DNA from: Jutongia huaianensis
Lineage (GTDB): Bacteria; Bacillota; Clostridia; Lachnospirales; Lachnospiraceae
NCBI RefSeq assembly: GCF_014384985.1
Contig: NZ_JACRSX010000001.1
Location: 248,001 to 312,000 of the forward strand
Length of the DNA stretch: 64,000 nucleotides
Direction of reading: 5' to 3'
Below the pieces are notes generated by a model, which saw only the letters and a list, made by a program, of their open reading frames with translations, was not told the origin of the DNA and searched no databases. This document shows, piece by piece, positions 27,640-35,302 of this stretch. How positions within the stretch are numbered: the stretch's first letter is position 1; each line of letters starts with the position of its first letter. The translations under genes and the position numbers were made by a program.

Positions 27640-28454
27640 TCCAAAGGTCCATTTCCGTGACCCAGATCAAGACCCGTAGACATAGCACTTCGCACATAGA
27701 CCTTAGCAATCCCTACCGCTTCCTTCAGCGAACATCCCCGTGCCAATGCACTTGCAATCGCTGAGGAAAGCGTACATCCGGTTCCATGGGTATTCGTGCA
27801 GTCAATTCTCTGCGCCGGAAACCAGACCGCCTGTATCTGATACAACAGATCATCTGCCACCTGTGTCATATGGCCGCCTTTTAAAAGTACATTGCAGCCA
27901 TACTTTTGCCGGATTACCTGTGCTGCCTTTTCCATCATGGTTTGATCAGTAATCTGCACAGATGATACCGTCTGTTTGTTTTCCACCGATCCATCAACAG
28001 CTTTCAGTATCTCCTCTGCCTCCGGAATATTCGGTGTCACAAGCTCGGCCAAAGGAAACAGCCGTCGCAGCATCTGCTCCTTTCCTTCTGCCTCTAAAAG
28101 GCTTCTGCCGCTGGTGGATACCATGACCGGATCAAGTATCACATGCTCCACATGATACTTTTCCAGAATATCAGCAACTGCTTCCACAGCATCTGCCGTG
28201 GCAAGCATCCCGATTTTTACCGCATCCGGCATAATATCACTCATCACAGCCTCAAGCTGCAGCCGAATCATTTCTCCGGTTACATTCTGAACACCTGTTA
28301 CACCGCATGTATTTTGTGCTGTCACTGCCGTGATCACACTCATACCATATACATCAAAAGCAGACATGGTCTTTAAATCCGCCTGGATCCCGGCACCACC
28401 GCTACAGTCCGAGCCGGCGATGGTTAAAACTACCGGTGGATTCTTCCTGTTCAT
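27582..28454 (-). CDS. thiD: Hydroxymethylpyrimidine/phosphomethylpyrimidine kinase
   Basis: 290 residues. It makes HMP-P and then HMP-PP. Ribokinase fold with [20 protein letters not shown] at the N terminus (substrate site), [17 protein letters not shown], the PNIPEAE segment, and the catalytic loop [13 protein letters not shown] near residue 242. The last 19 codons lie antisense to the end of the HAD gene. Downstream of thiC by 64 bp, it should be under the thiC TPP riboswitch. Confidence 0.95.
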   Translation of the reverse strand: MNRKNPPVVLTIAGSDCSGGAGIQADLKTMSAFDVYGMSVITAVTAQNTCGVTGVQNVTGEMIRLQLEAVMSDIMPDAVKIGMLATADAVEAVADILEKYHVEHVILDPVMVSTSGRSLLEAEGKEQMLRRLFPLAELVTPNIPEAEEILKAVDGSVENKQTVSSVQITDQTMMEKAAQVIRQKYGCNVLLKGGHMTQVADDLLYQIQAVWFPAQRIDCTNTHGTGCTLSSAIASALARGCSLKEAVGIAKVYVRSAMSTGLDLGHGNGPLDHNWSISSAVLSQSDQSSR

Positions 28455-28518
28455 CGTATACCCTCACATATCATTATAAAAACTGTTTTTTCGTTTTACG
28501 ACGGACAAAATATCGATT

Positions 28519-29826
28519 TTATTCATCAAAAATTGATACGATCTCTCCGTCCAGAATCTTGTTCATGTTCTTAACTGCGCAGAAGTTACCACACATAGAA
28601 CAGGTATCCTCCTTCTCCGGAGCCGCCTCTGCACGATATCTTCTCGCCTTTTCCGGATCAATGGAAAGCTCAAAGGTTTTCTCCCAGTCAAGGGCACGAC
28701 GGGCTGCTGCCATCTCATCATCCCAGTCTCTTGCCCCCGGAAGACCTTTGGCAATATCTGCCGCATGGGCAGCGATCTTTGACGCAATAATTCCTTCCTT
28801 AACATCATTCAGATCCGGCAGACGAAGATGCTCCGCAGGTGTTACATAGCACAGGAAAGAAGCTCCGTATGTTGCAGCAATAGCACCGCCAATGGCAGAC
28901 GTAATATGATCATAACCCGGAGCAATATCCGTAACAAGAGGTCCCAACACATAAAATGGTGCTCCCTTACAGATAGTCTTCTGAATCTCCATATTGGCCT
29001 TGATCTGGTCTAACGGCATATGACCCGGTCCCTCGATCATAACCTGAACATCCTTCTCCCATGCACGTCTGGTAAGCTCGCCCAAAGTGATCAGCTCCTG
29101 AATCTGGGATACATCGGATGCATCCTTTAAGCAGCCCGGACGACAGGCATCTCCTAAGCTCATAGTAACATCGTACTCACGGCAGATATCAAGCACTTCA
29201 TCATAATACTCGTAGAACGGATTTTCATTTCCGGTCATCTCCATCCACGCATAAATAATAGAACCTCCACGGGATACGATATTCATCAGACGCTTGTCCT
29301 GACGGAAATGGCGTGCTGTCTCCTTATTGACTCCGCAATGAATGGTCATGAAATCCACGCCATCCTCTGCATGCATCCGCACAATGTCGAGCCATTCCTT
29401 CGCTGTGATCTCCTTCAATGCCTTATGATAATATACAACCGCATCGTAGATCGGCACTGTTCCGATCGTAGCCGGGCATTCCGCCGTCAGCTTACGACGA
29501 AACTTCTGGGTATCTCCGCTGGAGCTTAAGTCCATGATCGCCTCTGCTCCCATATCTACGGCACTTTTTACCTTTTCCATCTCCATGTCAAGGTCTGTCC
29601 AGTCACGGGAGGTTCCCAGATTGACATTGATCTTGGTACGAAGAGCACTTCCAATGCCGTTTGGATCCAGAACCTTATGATTTTTATTGGCCGGGATGAT
29701 CACCTGACCTTTTGCGATCAGATCCCGAAGTACCTCTACATCCATCTTTTCCTTTGCAGCAACCTTCTCCATCTCCGGAGTGATAATATTTTTTCTCGCC
29801 GCATCCATCTGTGTTGTGTAATCCAT
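28519..29826 (-). CDS. thiC: Phosphomethylpyrimidine synthase
   Basis: 435 residues, the short clostridial/Firmicute form. This radical-SAM-like enzyme rearranges aminoimidazole ribotide into HMP-P. Visible are [49 protein letters not shown] and the C-terminal cluster motif CSMCGNFC that binds the catalytic [4Fe-4S]. The translated start at 29826 follows a TPP riboswitch leader. The protein needs SAM and low-potential electrons. Confidence 0.97.
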   Translation of the reverse strand: MDYTTQMDAARKNIITPEMEKVAAKEKMDVEVLRDLIAKGQVIIPANKNHKVLDPNGIGSALRTKINVNLGTSRDWTDLDMEMEKVKSAVDMGAEAIMDLSSSGDTQKFRRKLTAECPATIGTVPIYDAVVYYHKALKEITAKEWLDIVRMHAEDGVDFMTIHCGVNKETARHFRQDKRLMNIVSRGGSIIYAWMEMTGNENPFYEYYDEVLDICREYDVTMSLGDACRPGCLKDASDVSQIQELITLGELTRRAWEKDVQVMIEGPGHMPLDQIKANMEIQKTICKGAPFYVLGPLVTDIAPGYDHITSAIGGAIAATYGASFLCYVTPAEHLRLPDLNDVKEGIIASKIAAHAADIAKGLPGARDWDDEMAAARRALDWEKTFELSIDPEKARRYRAEAAPEKEDTCSMCGNFCAVKNMNKILDGEIVSIFDE

Positions 29827-29913
29827 AATCTACCTCACTTTTCCTTTGTTCCTGTAAAACATATGCCTCCGAAGCAGGTTTAAAATTTCTCTCCAAATAT
29901 TATTGTTTAAAAT

Positions 29914-29948
29914 AAAAAAGTGCCTCGGATTGTTTATCTGAAGCACTG
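29914..29948 (-). terminator. Terminator of the TPP riboswitch expression platform
   Basis: On the minus strand, AGTGCTTC (complement of 29940-29947) pairs with GAGGCACT (complement of 29919-29926), followed by TTTTTT. It lies between the TPP aptamer and thiC, as expected for transcriptional OFF control by TPP. Confidence 0.8.
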
Positions 29949-29984
29949 TAATTTGTAAGAATATAATATTTGACGAATCATATG

Positions 29985-30067
29985 TATCTTCCTACGCCGG
30001 AATTATCCGAATCAGGTTCATGGGTCGGACTACCATCAGTCCCTCTCAGCCGTAACAGCTCCCCAGA
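29985..30067 (-). ncRNA. TPP riboswitch (THI element) of thiC
   Basis: The minus strand shows the conserved TPP aptamer parts in order: GGGGAGC near the 5' end, CTGAGAGGGA, a short variable arm with GACCC, then GAACCTGATTCGGATAAT and CGTAGGAA at the 3' end. These are the pyrimidine-sensing CUGAGA loop and the pyrophosphate-sensing GAACCUGAU element. With TPP bound, the terminator at 29914-29948 should form and silence thiC-thiD. Confidence 0.96.
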
Positions 30068-30082
30068 CAAATCATCTCTTTC

Positions 30083-30111
30083 AGTATAGTGGTGACTGCG
30101 CTGTCTGTCAA
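30083..30111 (-). promoter_or_regulatory. thiC promoter
   Basis: Minus strand TTGACA (complement of 30106-30111), 17-bp spacer, TATACT (complement of 30083-30088). The start falls near 30075, right before the riboswitch. It overlaps the end of the upstream membrane-protein gene. Confidence 0.75.
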
Positions 30112-30554
30112 GCTGTCATTTTTACAAAACGGTGGATATTTCCCGCCCATACCACACACATATAAAGAGACACGGACAGCAAAACGGTGGCAAATATCTG
30201 TACGGCATGATACACCCCGGAGCCGAACACCATCAGCACCAGAAGACACAACTGAAGAACTCCATAGACAATGATCTCCGCTTTGCCCTGATGATTCATT
30301 CGAATCTCCATGGCACCGTTTCTGCCAATACATACATAACCAATCACTCCAAACACCGCAAAAAAGATGATCATAGCGCATAATACCGGATACCTGAGAG
30401 CCAGGACCATTCCATATGAGGCCGATAGATTCACCTTCTCCGGATCCGCCGCCGTCACGGACTGCACTGTCATCCGGTACAACAGATCCATCCCCGCAAA
30501 ACCGCATAATACTGTGATCATATACCAGATAATTTTTTTAAGCTTTTCCCCCAT
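30108..30554 (-). CDS. Four-helix membrane protein, unknown
   Basis: 148 residues with four predicted membrane helices: about 8-27 (IIWYMITVLCGFAGMDLLY), 50-72 (LRYPVLCAMIIFFAVFGVIG), 92-112 (IIVYGVLQLCLLVLMVFG) and 116-138. I cannot assign a family. It has its own consensus promoter (30598-30626) and GGAGG ribosome site. It lies directly upstream of the thiC riboswitch, and read-through into it is possible, which would make it a candidate thiamine-related membrane protein, but sequence gives no support beyond position. Confidence 0.55.
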   Translation of the reverse strand: MGEKLKKIIWYMITVLCGFAGMDLLYRMTVQSVTAADPEKVNLSASYGMVLALRYPVLCAMIIFFAVFGVIGYVCIGRNGAMEIRMNHQGKAEIIVYGVLQLCLLVLMVFGSGVYHAVQIFATVLLSVSLYMCVVWAGNIHRFVKMTA

Positions 30555-30597
30555 TATTTTCCTCCTGAATAACCTGCTACGTTACCGCTGCAATTTC

Positions 30598-30626
30598 ATT
30601 TTATAACAGGGTGTATTTCGTGTCAA
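30598..30626 (-). promoter_or_regulatory. Promoter of the four-helix membrane protein
   Basis: Minus strand TTGACA (complement of 30621-30626), 17-bp spacer, TAAAAT (complement of 30598-30603). Confidence 0.7.
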
Positions 30627-30683
30627 TACACCACAGGGCAGGGGTATAAAGCCAGTAATGATCCATCATATCTTACCTCGTTT

Positions 30684-32063
30684 TCAAAATACCCCAATAC
30701 GTTTTCCATTCCTTTTATACAGCTTTCCATTGCGGCTGTAATAGTATGGATTTTGTGGCGATACCACATAATACAATTTTTGTCCTTCTTTTATCCCCCA
30801 ATAAAAACAATCTGAAATATCACTATTTCCTACGCCATAATGCACGTTTCTTCCAATGTATACTCTTTCCAGACTACTGCATTGTCGTTTCCACCCTTCA
30901 AATGGAAAACCTATTCTAACAACGCTATCCGGGATATGAATCTCCCGAAGCATGACACATTCCCCAAAGCAGCCCATGTAATAATATTCATCTTCATAAA
31001 CATCTTTGGTATGGATTCCAGGAAAATTTCTCCATACTCTGCATCTGGAATTTACGGCAAAATCTACCTGTACCAGTTCTGTACACGCATAAAAGCAGCC
31101 TCCCCCAAGAATCTCTACTGACGCCGGAATTCTGACCTGTTTCAGGCTGCGATGATGCGCAAAGGCAAGCCGGGCTACTTTCTTCGTTCCATATCGTATG
31201 ACAACCCGATCCATATCGTTATATCCATAGATTGCTGCTTCATATTTATCATCATAAAGCACGCCATCCTTCATCTCATACCTTGGATTTCCTTTAACAA
31301 CAGTAATATAATTTAACTGCGGACATTGATAGAAAGGAAGCTGACCTATTCTCGCTGCCGCCTTCCCGATCTTGACTTTTTCAAGACTCCTGCATTGCCA
31401 GAAACATTCATCTCCCACCCATTTCACATTGTCCGGTATCCTTATCTTTTTCAGTTTTTTACAGCCCACAAATGCATACTTTTTTATTCTGGTCAGACTG
31501 TCCGGTAATGTCACACTCTCCAGCTTCTTAAACTTTGCAAATGCAGCAATATTGATCTCTGTGACTCCCGATCTGATCACCAGCTTTTTCACCTTATTTT
31601 TAGGAAACGGATACTCAATATTATACAAACGATCATCATCACGCCATTGCGGATAATCTGCTTCATAATATGCATCACTGTACAATCTGCCCTTTCCAAA
31701 GATCGTCAAACATTGTTTCTTTCGATCATAACGAAAACGGGCAAACGGACCGTGAACTCTTTTTTTGCACTTTGTGCCATCCTTCTTGCCCAAAAAATGA
31801 TATTGATAACTGTCTGTTTTCGAATCATACAGCCATTCATAATAGATAGATTCAACTTCATCATGTACAAATCTTACAGGCGTTGCAGTTGGCGCTTTCC
31901 ACGGCGTTGCAGTTCTTTTTGCACTTGAAGCTGGAGAGGATGCTGCCATCGAATTCTGCACCGGCGCAGGACTACGGTTTTCAACCGAATCCTCCGAACA
32001 GCCGCAGAAACAGTATATGATCGCAAGCATCATCAACAAACCGAATACCTTATTCCTCTTCAT
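30684..32063 (-). CDS. BspA-type leucine-rich-repeat lipoprotein
   Basis: 459 residues. The signal peptide ends in a lipobox-like CFCGC, so the mature N terminus is probably a lipid-anchored cysteine. A Ser/Pro/Thr-rich linker (about 27-65) is followed by LRR_5 (BspA, Treponema-type) repeats from about 165: VTLPDSLTRIKKYAFVGCKKLKKIRIP and later FYACTELVQV and GCFGECVMLREIHIPDSVVRIG. Such surface proteins bind host or matrix proteins, or mediate cell contact. It lies 146 bp after the ABC ATPase in the same direction, and may be a fifth member of that operon or have its own promoter. Confidence 0.82.
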   Translation of the reverse strand: MKRNKVFGLLMMLAIIYCFCGCSEDSVENRSPAPVQNSMAASSPASSAKRTATPWKAPTATPVRFVHDEVESIYYEWLYDSKTDSYQYHFLGKKDGTKCKKRVHGPFARFRYDRKKQCLTIFGKGRLYSDAYYEADYPQWRDDDRLYNIEYPFPKNKVKKLVIRSGVTEINIAAFAKFKKLESVTLPDSLTRIKKYAFVGCKKLKKIRIPDNVKWVGDECFWQCRSLEKVKIGKAAARIGQLPFYQCPQLNYITVVKGNPRYEMKDGVLYDDKYEAAIYGYNDMDRVVIRYGTKKVARLAFAHHRSLKQVRIPASVEILGGGCFYACTELVQVDFAVNSRCRVWRNFPGIHTKDVYEDEYYYMGCFGECVMLREIHIPDSVVRIGFPFEGWKRQCSSLERVYIGRNVHYGVGNSDISDCFYWGIKEGQKLYYVVSPQNPYYYSRNGKLYKRNGKRIGVF

Positions 32064-32208
32064 CCGCTCACCTCCATATTCATTATTTATTTCAAAGTAA
32101 TACTATATAAAGTTGCCTGTTTATATGCTTCTAAAATACTTTCTATATAAGAAGATTTCATTTAACACCTATTGTCAAACAGTTATATCTACTCAATTAT
32201 AAAACCAT

Positions 32209-33072
32209 TCATTTATTTATGTAGTACATATACACATCCTCAAGGTCAATACTGTCCCGCACCGGCAGGCATCCCTCCGGCAGCTCATCCCCCACGATCC
32301 GCACACGAAGTCCTTCCCGCCTCTGATAAACATTACCGGTGCAGTACCTCTCCTGCAGCTTTTCCAGACTATCCAGATCACATGGCAGTTCCCCTACCTT
32401 CCCCTGTATGCTCTCGATCAGCTCCACCGGCGTGCCCTTCTGACAGATCCTTCCATCCCGTATCAGGATCACATCCTTGGCAATGCACTCAATATCGCTG
32501 ACCACATGCGTCGCAAAAAGCACGATCATTTTTTGTGCCACAGCGGCAATATAATTTCGTATATTGATCCGCTCACTGGGATCCAGCCCCGCCGTTGGCT
32601 CATCCAGGATCAGCAGACGTGGATTCCCCAGAAGTGCCTGTGCCAGCAGAACACGCTGCTTCATTCCTCCGGAAAAGCCTCCCACCTTTTTGCGCCGCAC
32701 TTCCCACAGATTGACCACCTGCAGAAGCTCCGCAATCTGCTTTCCGGCTGTTGCCGGGGCAATCCCCTTGACCGCCGCCATATATTTCAAGAACTCTTCT
32801 GCCGTATAATTTTCATAAAGTCTCTGCTGCTGTGGCATGTATCCTAACAGCTCCCTGTATTTTGCCCCCAGCTTAGTAATCTCATGGTCATTGCACAGCA
32901 CCTCCCCCTGATCCCGCACAATGCTGTCCGTCAAAATATTGATCAGCGTACTTTTGCCTGCCCCATTTGGTCCAAGCAGAGCATGTACACCGGAATCCAG
33001 CACCAGACTCACGTCATCCAGTGCTGTTTTATCCCCAAACCGTTTCGTCAGATGAGAGATTGTAATCTCCAT
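32209..33072 (-). CDS. ABC transporter ATP-binding protein
   Basis: 287 residues. Walker A is GPNGAGKST, signature FSGGMKQRV, Walker B LLILDEPTAGLD, H-loop ATHVV; the C-terminal tail of about 75 residues is of the type seen in ABC-2 exporters of drugs, peptides and lantibiotics. It provides the ATPase for the 706-residue membrane protein encoded just upstream (67 bp). The pair belongs with the secreted protein and the propeller/solute-binding protein upstream. Direction of transport is likely export, by family. Confidence 0.88.
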   Translation of the reverse strand: MEITISHLTKRFGDKTALDDVSLVLDSGVHALLGPNGAGKSTLINILTDSIVRDQGEVLCNDHEITKLGAKYRELLGYMPQQQRLYENYTAEEFLKYMAAVKGIAPATAGKQIAELLQVVNLWEVRRKKVGGFSGGMKQRVLLAQALLGNPRLLILDEPTAGLDPSERINIRNYIAAVAQKMIVLFATHVVSDIECIAKDVILIRDGRICQKGTPVELIESIQGKVGELPCDLDSLEKLQERYCTGNVYQRREGLRVRIVGDELPEGCLPVRDSIDLEDVYMYYINK

Positions 33073-33138
33073 ACGCTTTAAACTCCTTTCCCATTTATTC
33101 CATCCTTAAAATGGAAAAATACTCAGCCTCCGGCAGCA

Positions 33139-35259
33139 TCAAAATATATTTCCCAAAAGCAGCGGATCAAGCAGTACATATTTGAAAACCTTCACTCCAC
33201 TTAGATACAAAACTAAGGGCAGCGCAAATATAGAAATACTATATACCACTGTCATAATAAAGCTTTTCGCACGGCTGGAGATCAGGTAAACCGCAGCCAT
33301 TACCAGGAAAAATCCCAGATAACGCATGACAGAGATCAACGCCAGATAGTCCACCACCGCCAGTCCCGACAGATACATCGGAATGTGGGCCATGCTTGCC
33401 ACGGAGCAGTTCCAGCCCTTTGTTCCAAAAGCACTTAAGATACGATAAAATTCACTTCCATAGATAATTCCATAGATTACTGTAACAATTCCCATGCCGA
33501 TCCAAAGCTTGGCACTCCACAACTCCTGCCTTCCCCCAGGCATTGTCCGCAGCAGCCGCATCATTCCCGTTTCATATTCCCGGGAATAAATCCCTGCCAC
33601 CGTAAGGATCACCATAAGAACGCCCTCCAATGCCAGCACCGCATCCCGTTTCCATGCCATCTCATACCCCGTCAGCTGCTCGTAGCCTCTCTCGTAAAAG
33701 AGTCCTCCATTCGAAATCCCGGAAATATAGCTGATGTGATTCATCAACACCTGAAAACCCTCTGTTCTTTTGCGTTCCCTGGCATATCCCGATTCCACAA
33801 TTGATTTCAGTTCATCCGTAGCCGCCTTCCGTTTTTCCTTGTGGATCTGCCTTTCCAGAGCAAGTCTCTCCTCCCGCCACTGTTTTATTTTTTTGGCAGA
33901 AACCTTCGTATACGATCCGGACACCTGATCCACATATTCCTTATAGTAGACATCCGATTCATCATCATACAGAGAATGTACCGCTGTATAGTTCCACCAG
34001 ATCACTCCTGCAAATATGCATATCATCAAAAGCACTCTCTGATAATACAGTATCTTTTTTGTTTCCCCGTAAAATAAACGATATCCCCGTATTTTTTTCT
34101 GCCGCTTCCCCTGTGACAGAATATGGCGTTTGGCACGGGATACAATTTTCTGGTCACAGAAGAAAAATACAGTTCCCGAAAAAAGTAAAATACCCGCTAC
34201 AATAAAAAACACGATCCCCACTGTAATATAACTGACCGGAAAACCGTACAGTCCAATATTCCGATATACTGCCATCATTTCGCCCGTATGCAGAAAGCCT
34301 ATGAGATTCACATACTTCAAAACAGACACCCAGCTATTCGCTGATATTCCCCAATATGCCAGACTGCTTCCCCCTAAGATCACCGCCAGACAGATATACA
34401 ATTTCTGCGATGTACCACAGACCGTCATCAGGAATAATATTAACAGCATACTCACAAAATACGCCAGCAGTTTCAGTCCCAAAAACAGGACAATACTTTC
34501 TTTTAAATCTGCTGCCACGCCGGTTCCAATAAATCCATTTACGGATTGCAGACAGGCATTTAAATCTCCCAGTCCATACAATTTCCATGCCACCAGGATA
34601 TTTTCCAGATAAAGGAGCAGCATCACCTCCATTGTAAACAGCAAAAGTGCCAATACTTTATAAATAATAAACGATTCCCGCCCCCTTTTCATTGTACGGA
34701 TAAAAAAATATTCTCCCCGTTCCTTCTCCTGCATAAAGGAAACGGCTGCAGCGGCAAGCAAGGTCACCAGACCGGCAATATCCGTCTGAAAAAACAGAAG
34801 GATCATTGCCCAGCCTCTGGAAGGAACGATCTGCACTGTACTTCCTTGAAACTGCCGCAGCATTTTCATAACCTTTGCAGCATCCTTCCGATCGTATTTA
34901 CTGCTTTTTCGAAAACCTTCAAACACCTTACTTTTAGAATAATCCTTCTCCCGCTCCTCCAGATAATCGTCATAGCTGCCAGCACGGGATATTTCGTCAA
35001 GCATCGTCTCATAACCAATTCTTCGTTCATACTCTATATTCTGATTGTTTGACTTTTTCTTCAGATAGCTTTTTGCCTGTGCCGGCTCCATCCCTTTGAT
35101 CTCATGGTATATGCTGCGATAACAGGATACCGTCGGCTCCATCCATGACTGACGGCTGTACTCACTCCGCAACAGCAAAAACAGATTCAGTAGAAGTCCT
35201 GCCACTACAAACACTGCCACCGCCCGTTGCTTCCACAATTTTTTATGCTCTCTCCACAT
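33139..35259 (-). CDS. Duplicated ABC-2 type permease
   Basis: 706 residues. It looks like two fused copies of an ABC-2 permease. The N half has a first helix (about 12-30), an outer loop of about 120 residues rich in Lys/Tyr, then five or six helices. The C half starts with another helix near 400 (LLMICIFAGVIWWNY), an outer charged loop, and helices to the end. Equivalent cytoplasmic loops are SFMQEKERGEYFFIRTMKRG and YSREYETGMMRLLRTMPGG, which lie at the same place in each half. With two halves it may need no partner permease. Stop is 67 bp before the ATPase gene; start has GGTGGAG. Confidence 0.72.
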   Translation of the reverse strand: MWREHKKLWKQRAVAVFVVAGLLLNLFLLLRSEYSRQSWMEPTVSCYRSIYHEIKGMEPAQAKSYLKKKSNNQNIEYERRIGYETMLDEISRAGSYDDYLEEREKDYSKSKVFEGFRKSSKYDRKDAAKVMKMLRQFQGSTVQIVPSRGWAMILLFFQTDIAGLVTLLAAAAVSFMQEKERGEYFFIRTMKRGRESFIIYKVLALLLFTMEVMLLLYLENILVAWKLYGLGDLNACLQSVNGFIGTGVAADLKESIVLFLGLKLLAYFVSMLLILFLMTVCGTSQKLYICLAVILGGSSLAYWGISANSWVSVLKYVNLIGFLHTGEMMAVYRNIGLYGFPVSYITVGIVFFIVAGILLFSGTVFFFCDQKIVSRAKRHILSQGKRQKKIRGYRLFYGETKKILYYQRVLLMICIFAGVIWWNYTAVHSLYDDESDVYYKEYVDQVSGSYTKVSAKKIKQWREERLALERQIHKEKRKAATDELKSIVESGYARERKRTEGFQVLMNHISYISGISNGGLFYERGYEQLTGYEMAWKRDAVLALEGVLMVILTVAGIYSREYETGMMRLLRTMPGGRQELWSAKLWIGMGIVTVIYGIIYGSEFYRILSAFGTKGWNCSVASMAHIPMYLSGLAVVDYLALISVMRYLGFFLVMAAVYLISSRAKSFIMTVVYSISIFALPLVLYLSGVKVFKYVLLDPLLLGNIF

Positions 35260-35302
35260 ACCTACTCCACCTTGCTTTTCAAATGCTGTAATTATTCATC
35301 TT

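Noticed and set aside
30046..30507. Alternative minus-strand frame overlapping the membrane protein and the TPP riboswitch
   Set aside because: It runs into the riboswitch aptamer and lacks a ribosome site; the frame at 30108-30554 has GGAGG and four clean membrane helices.
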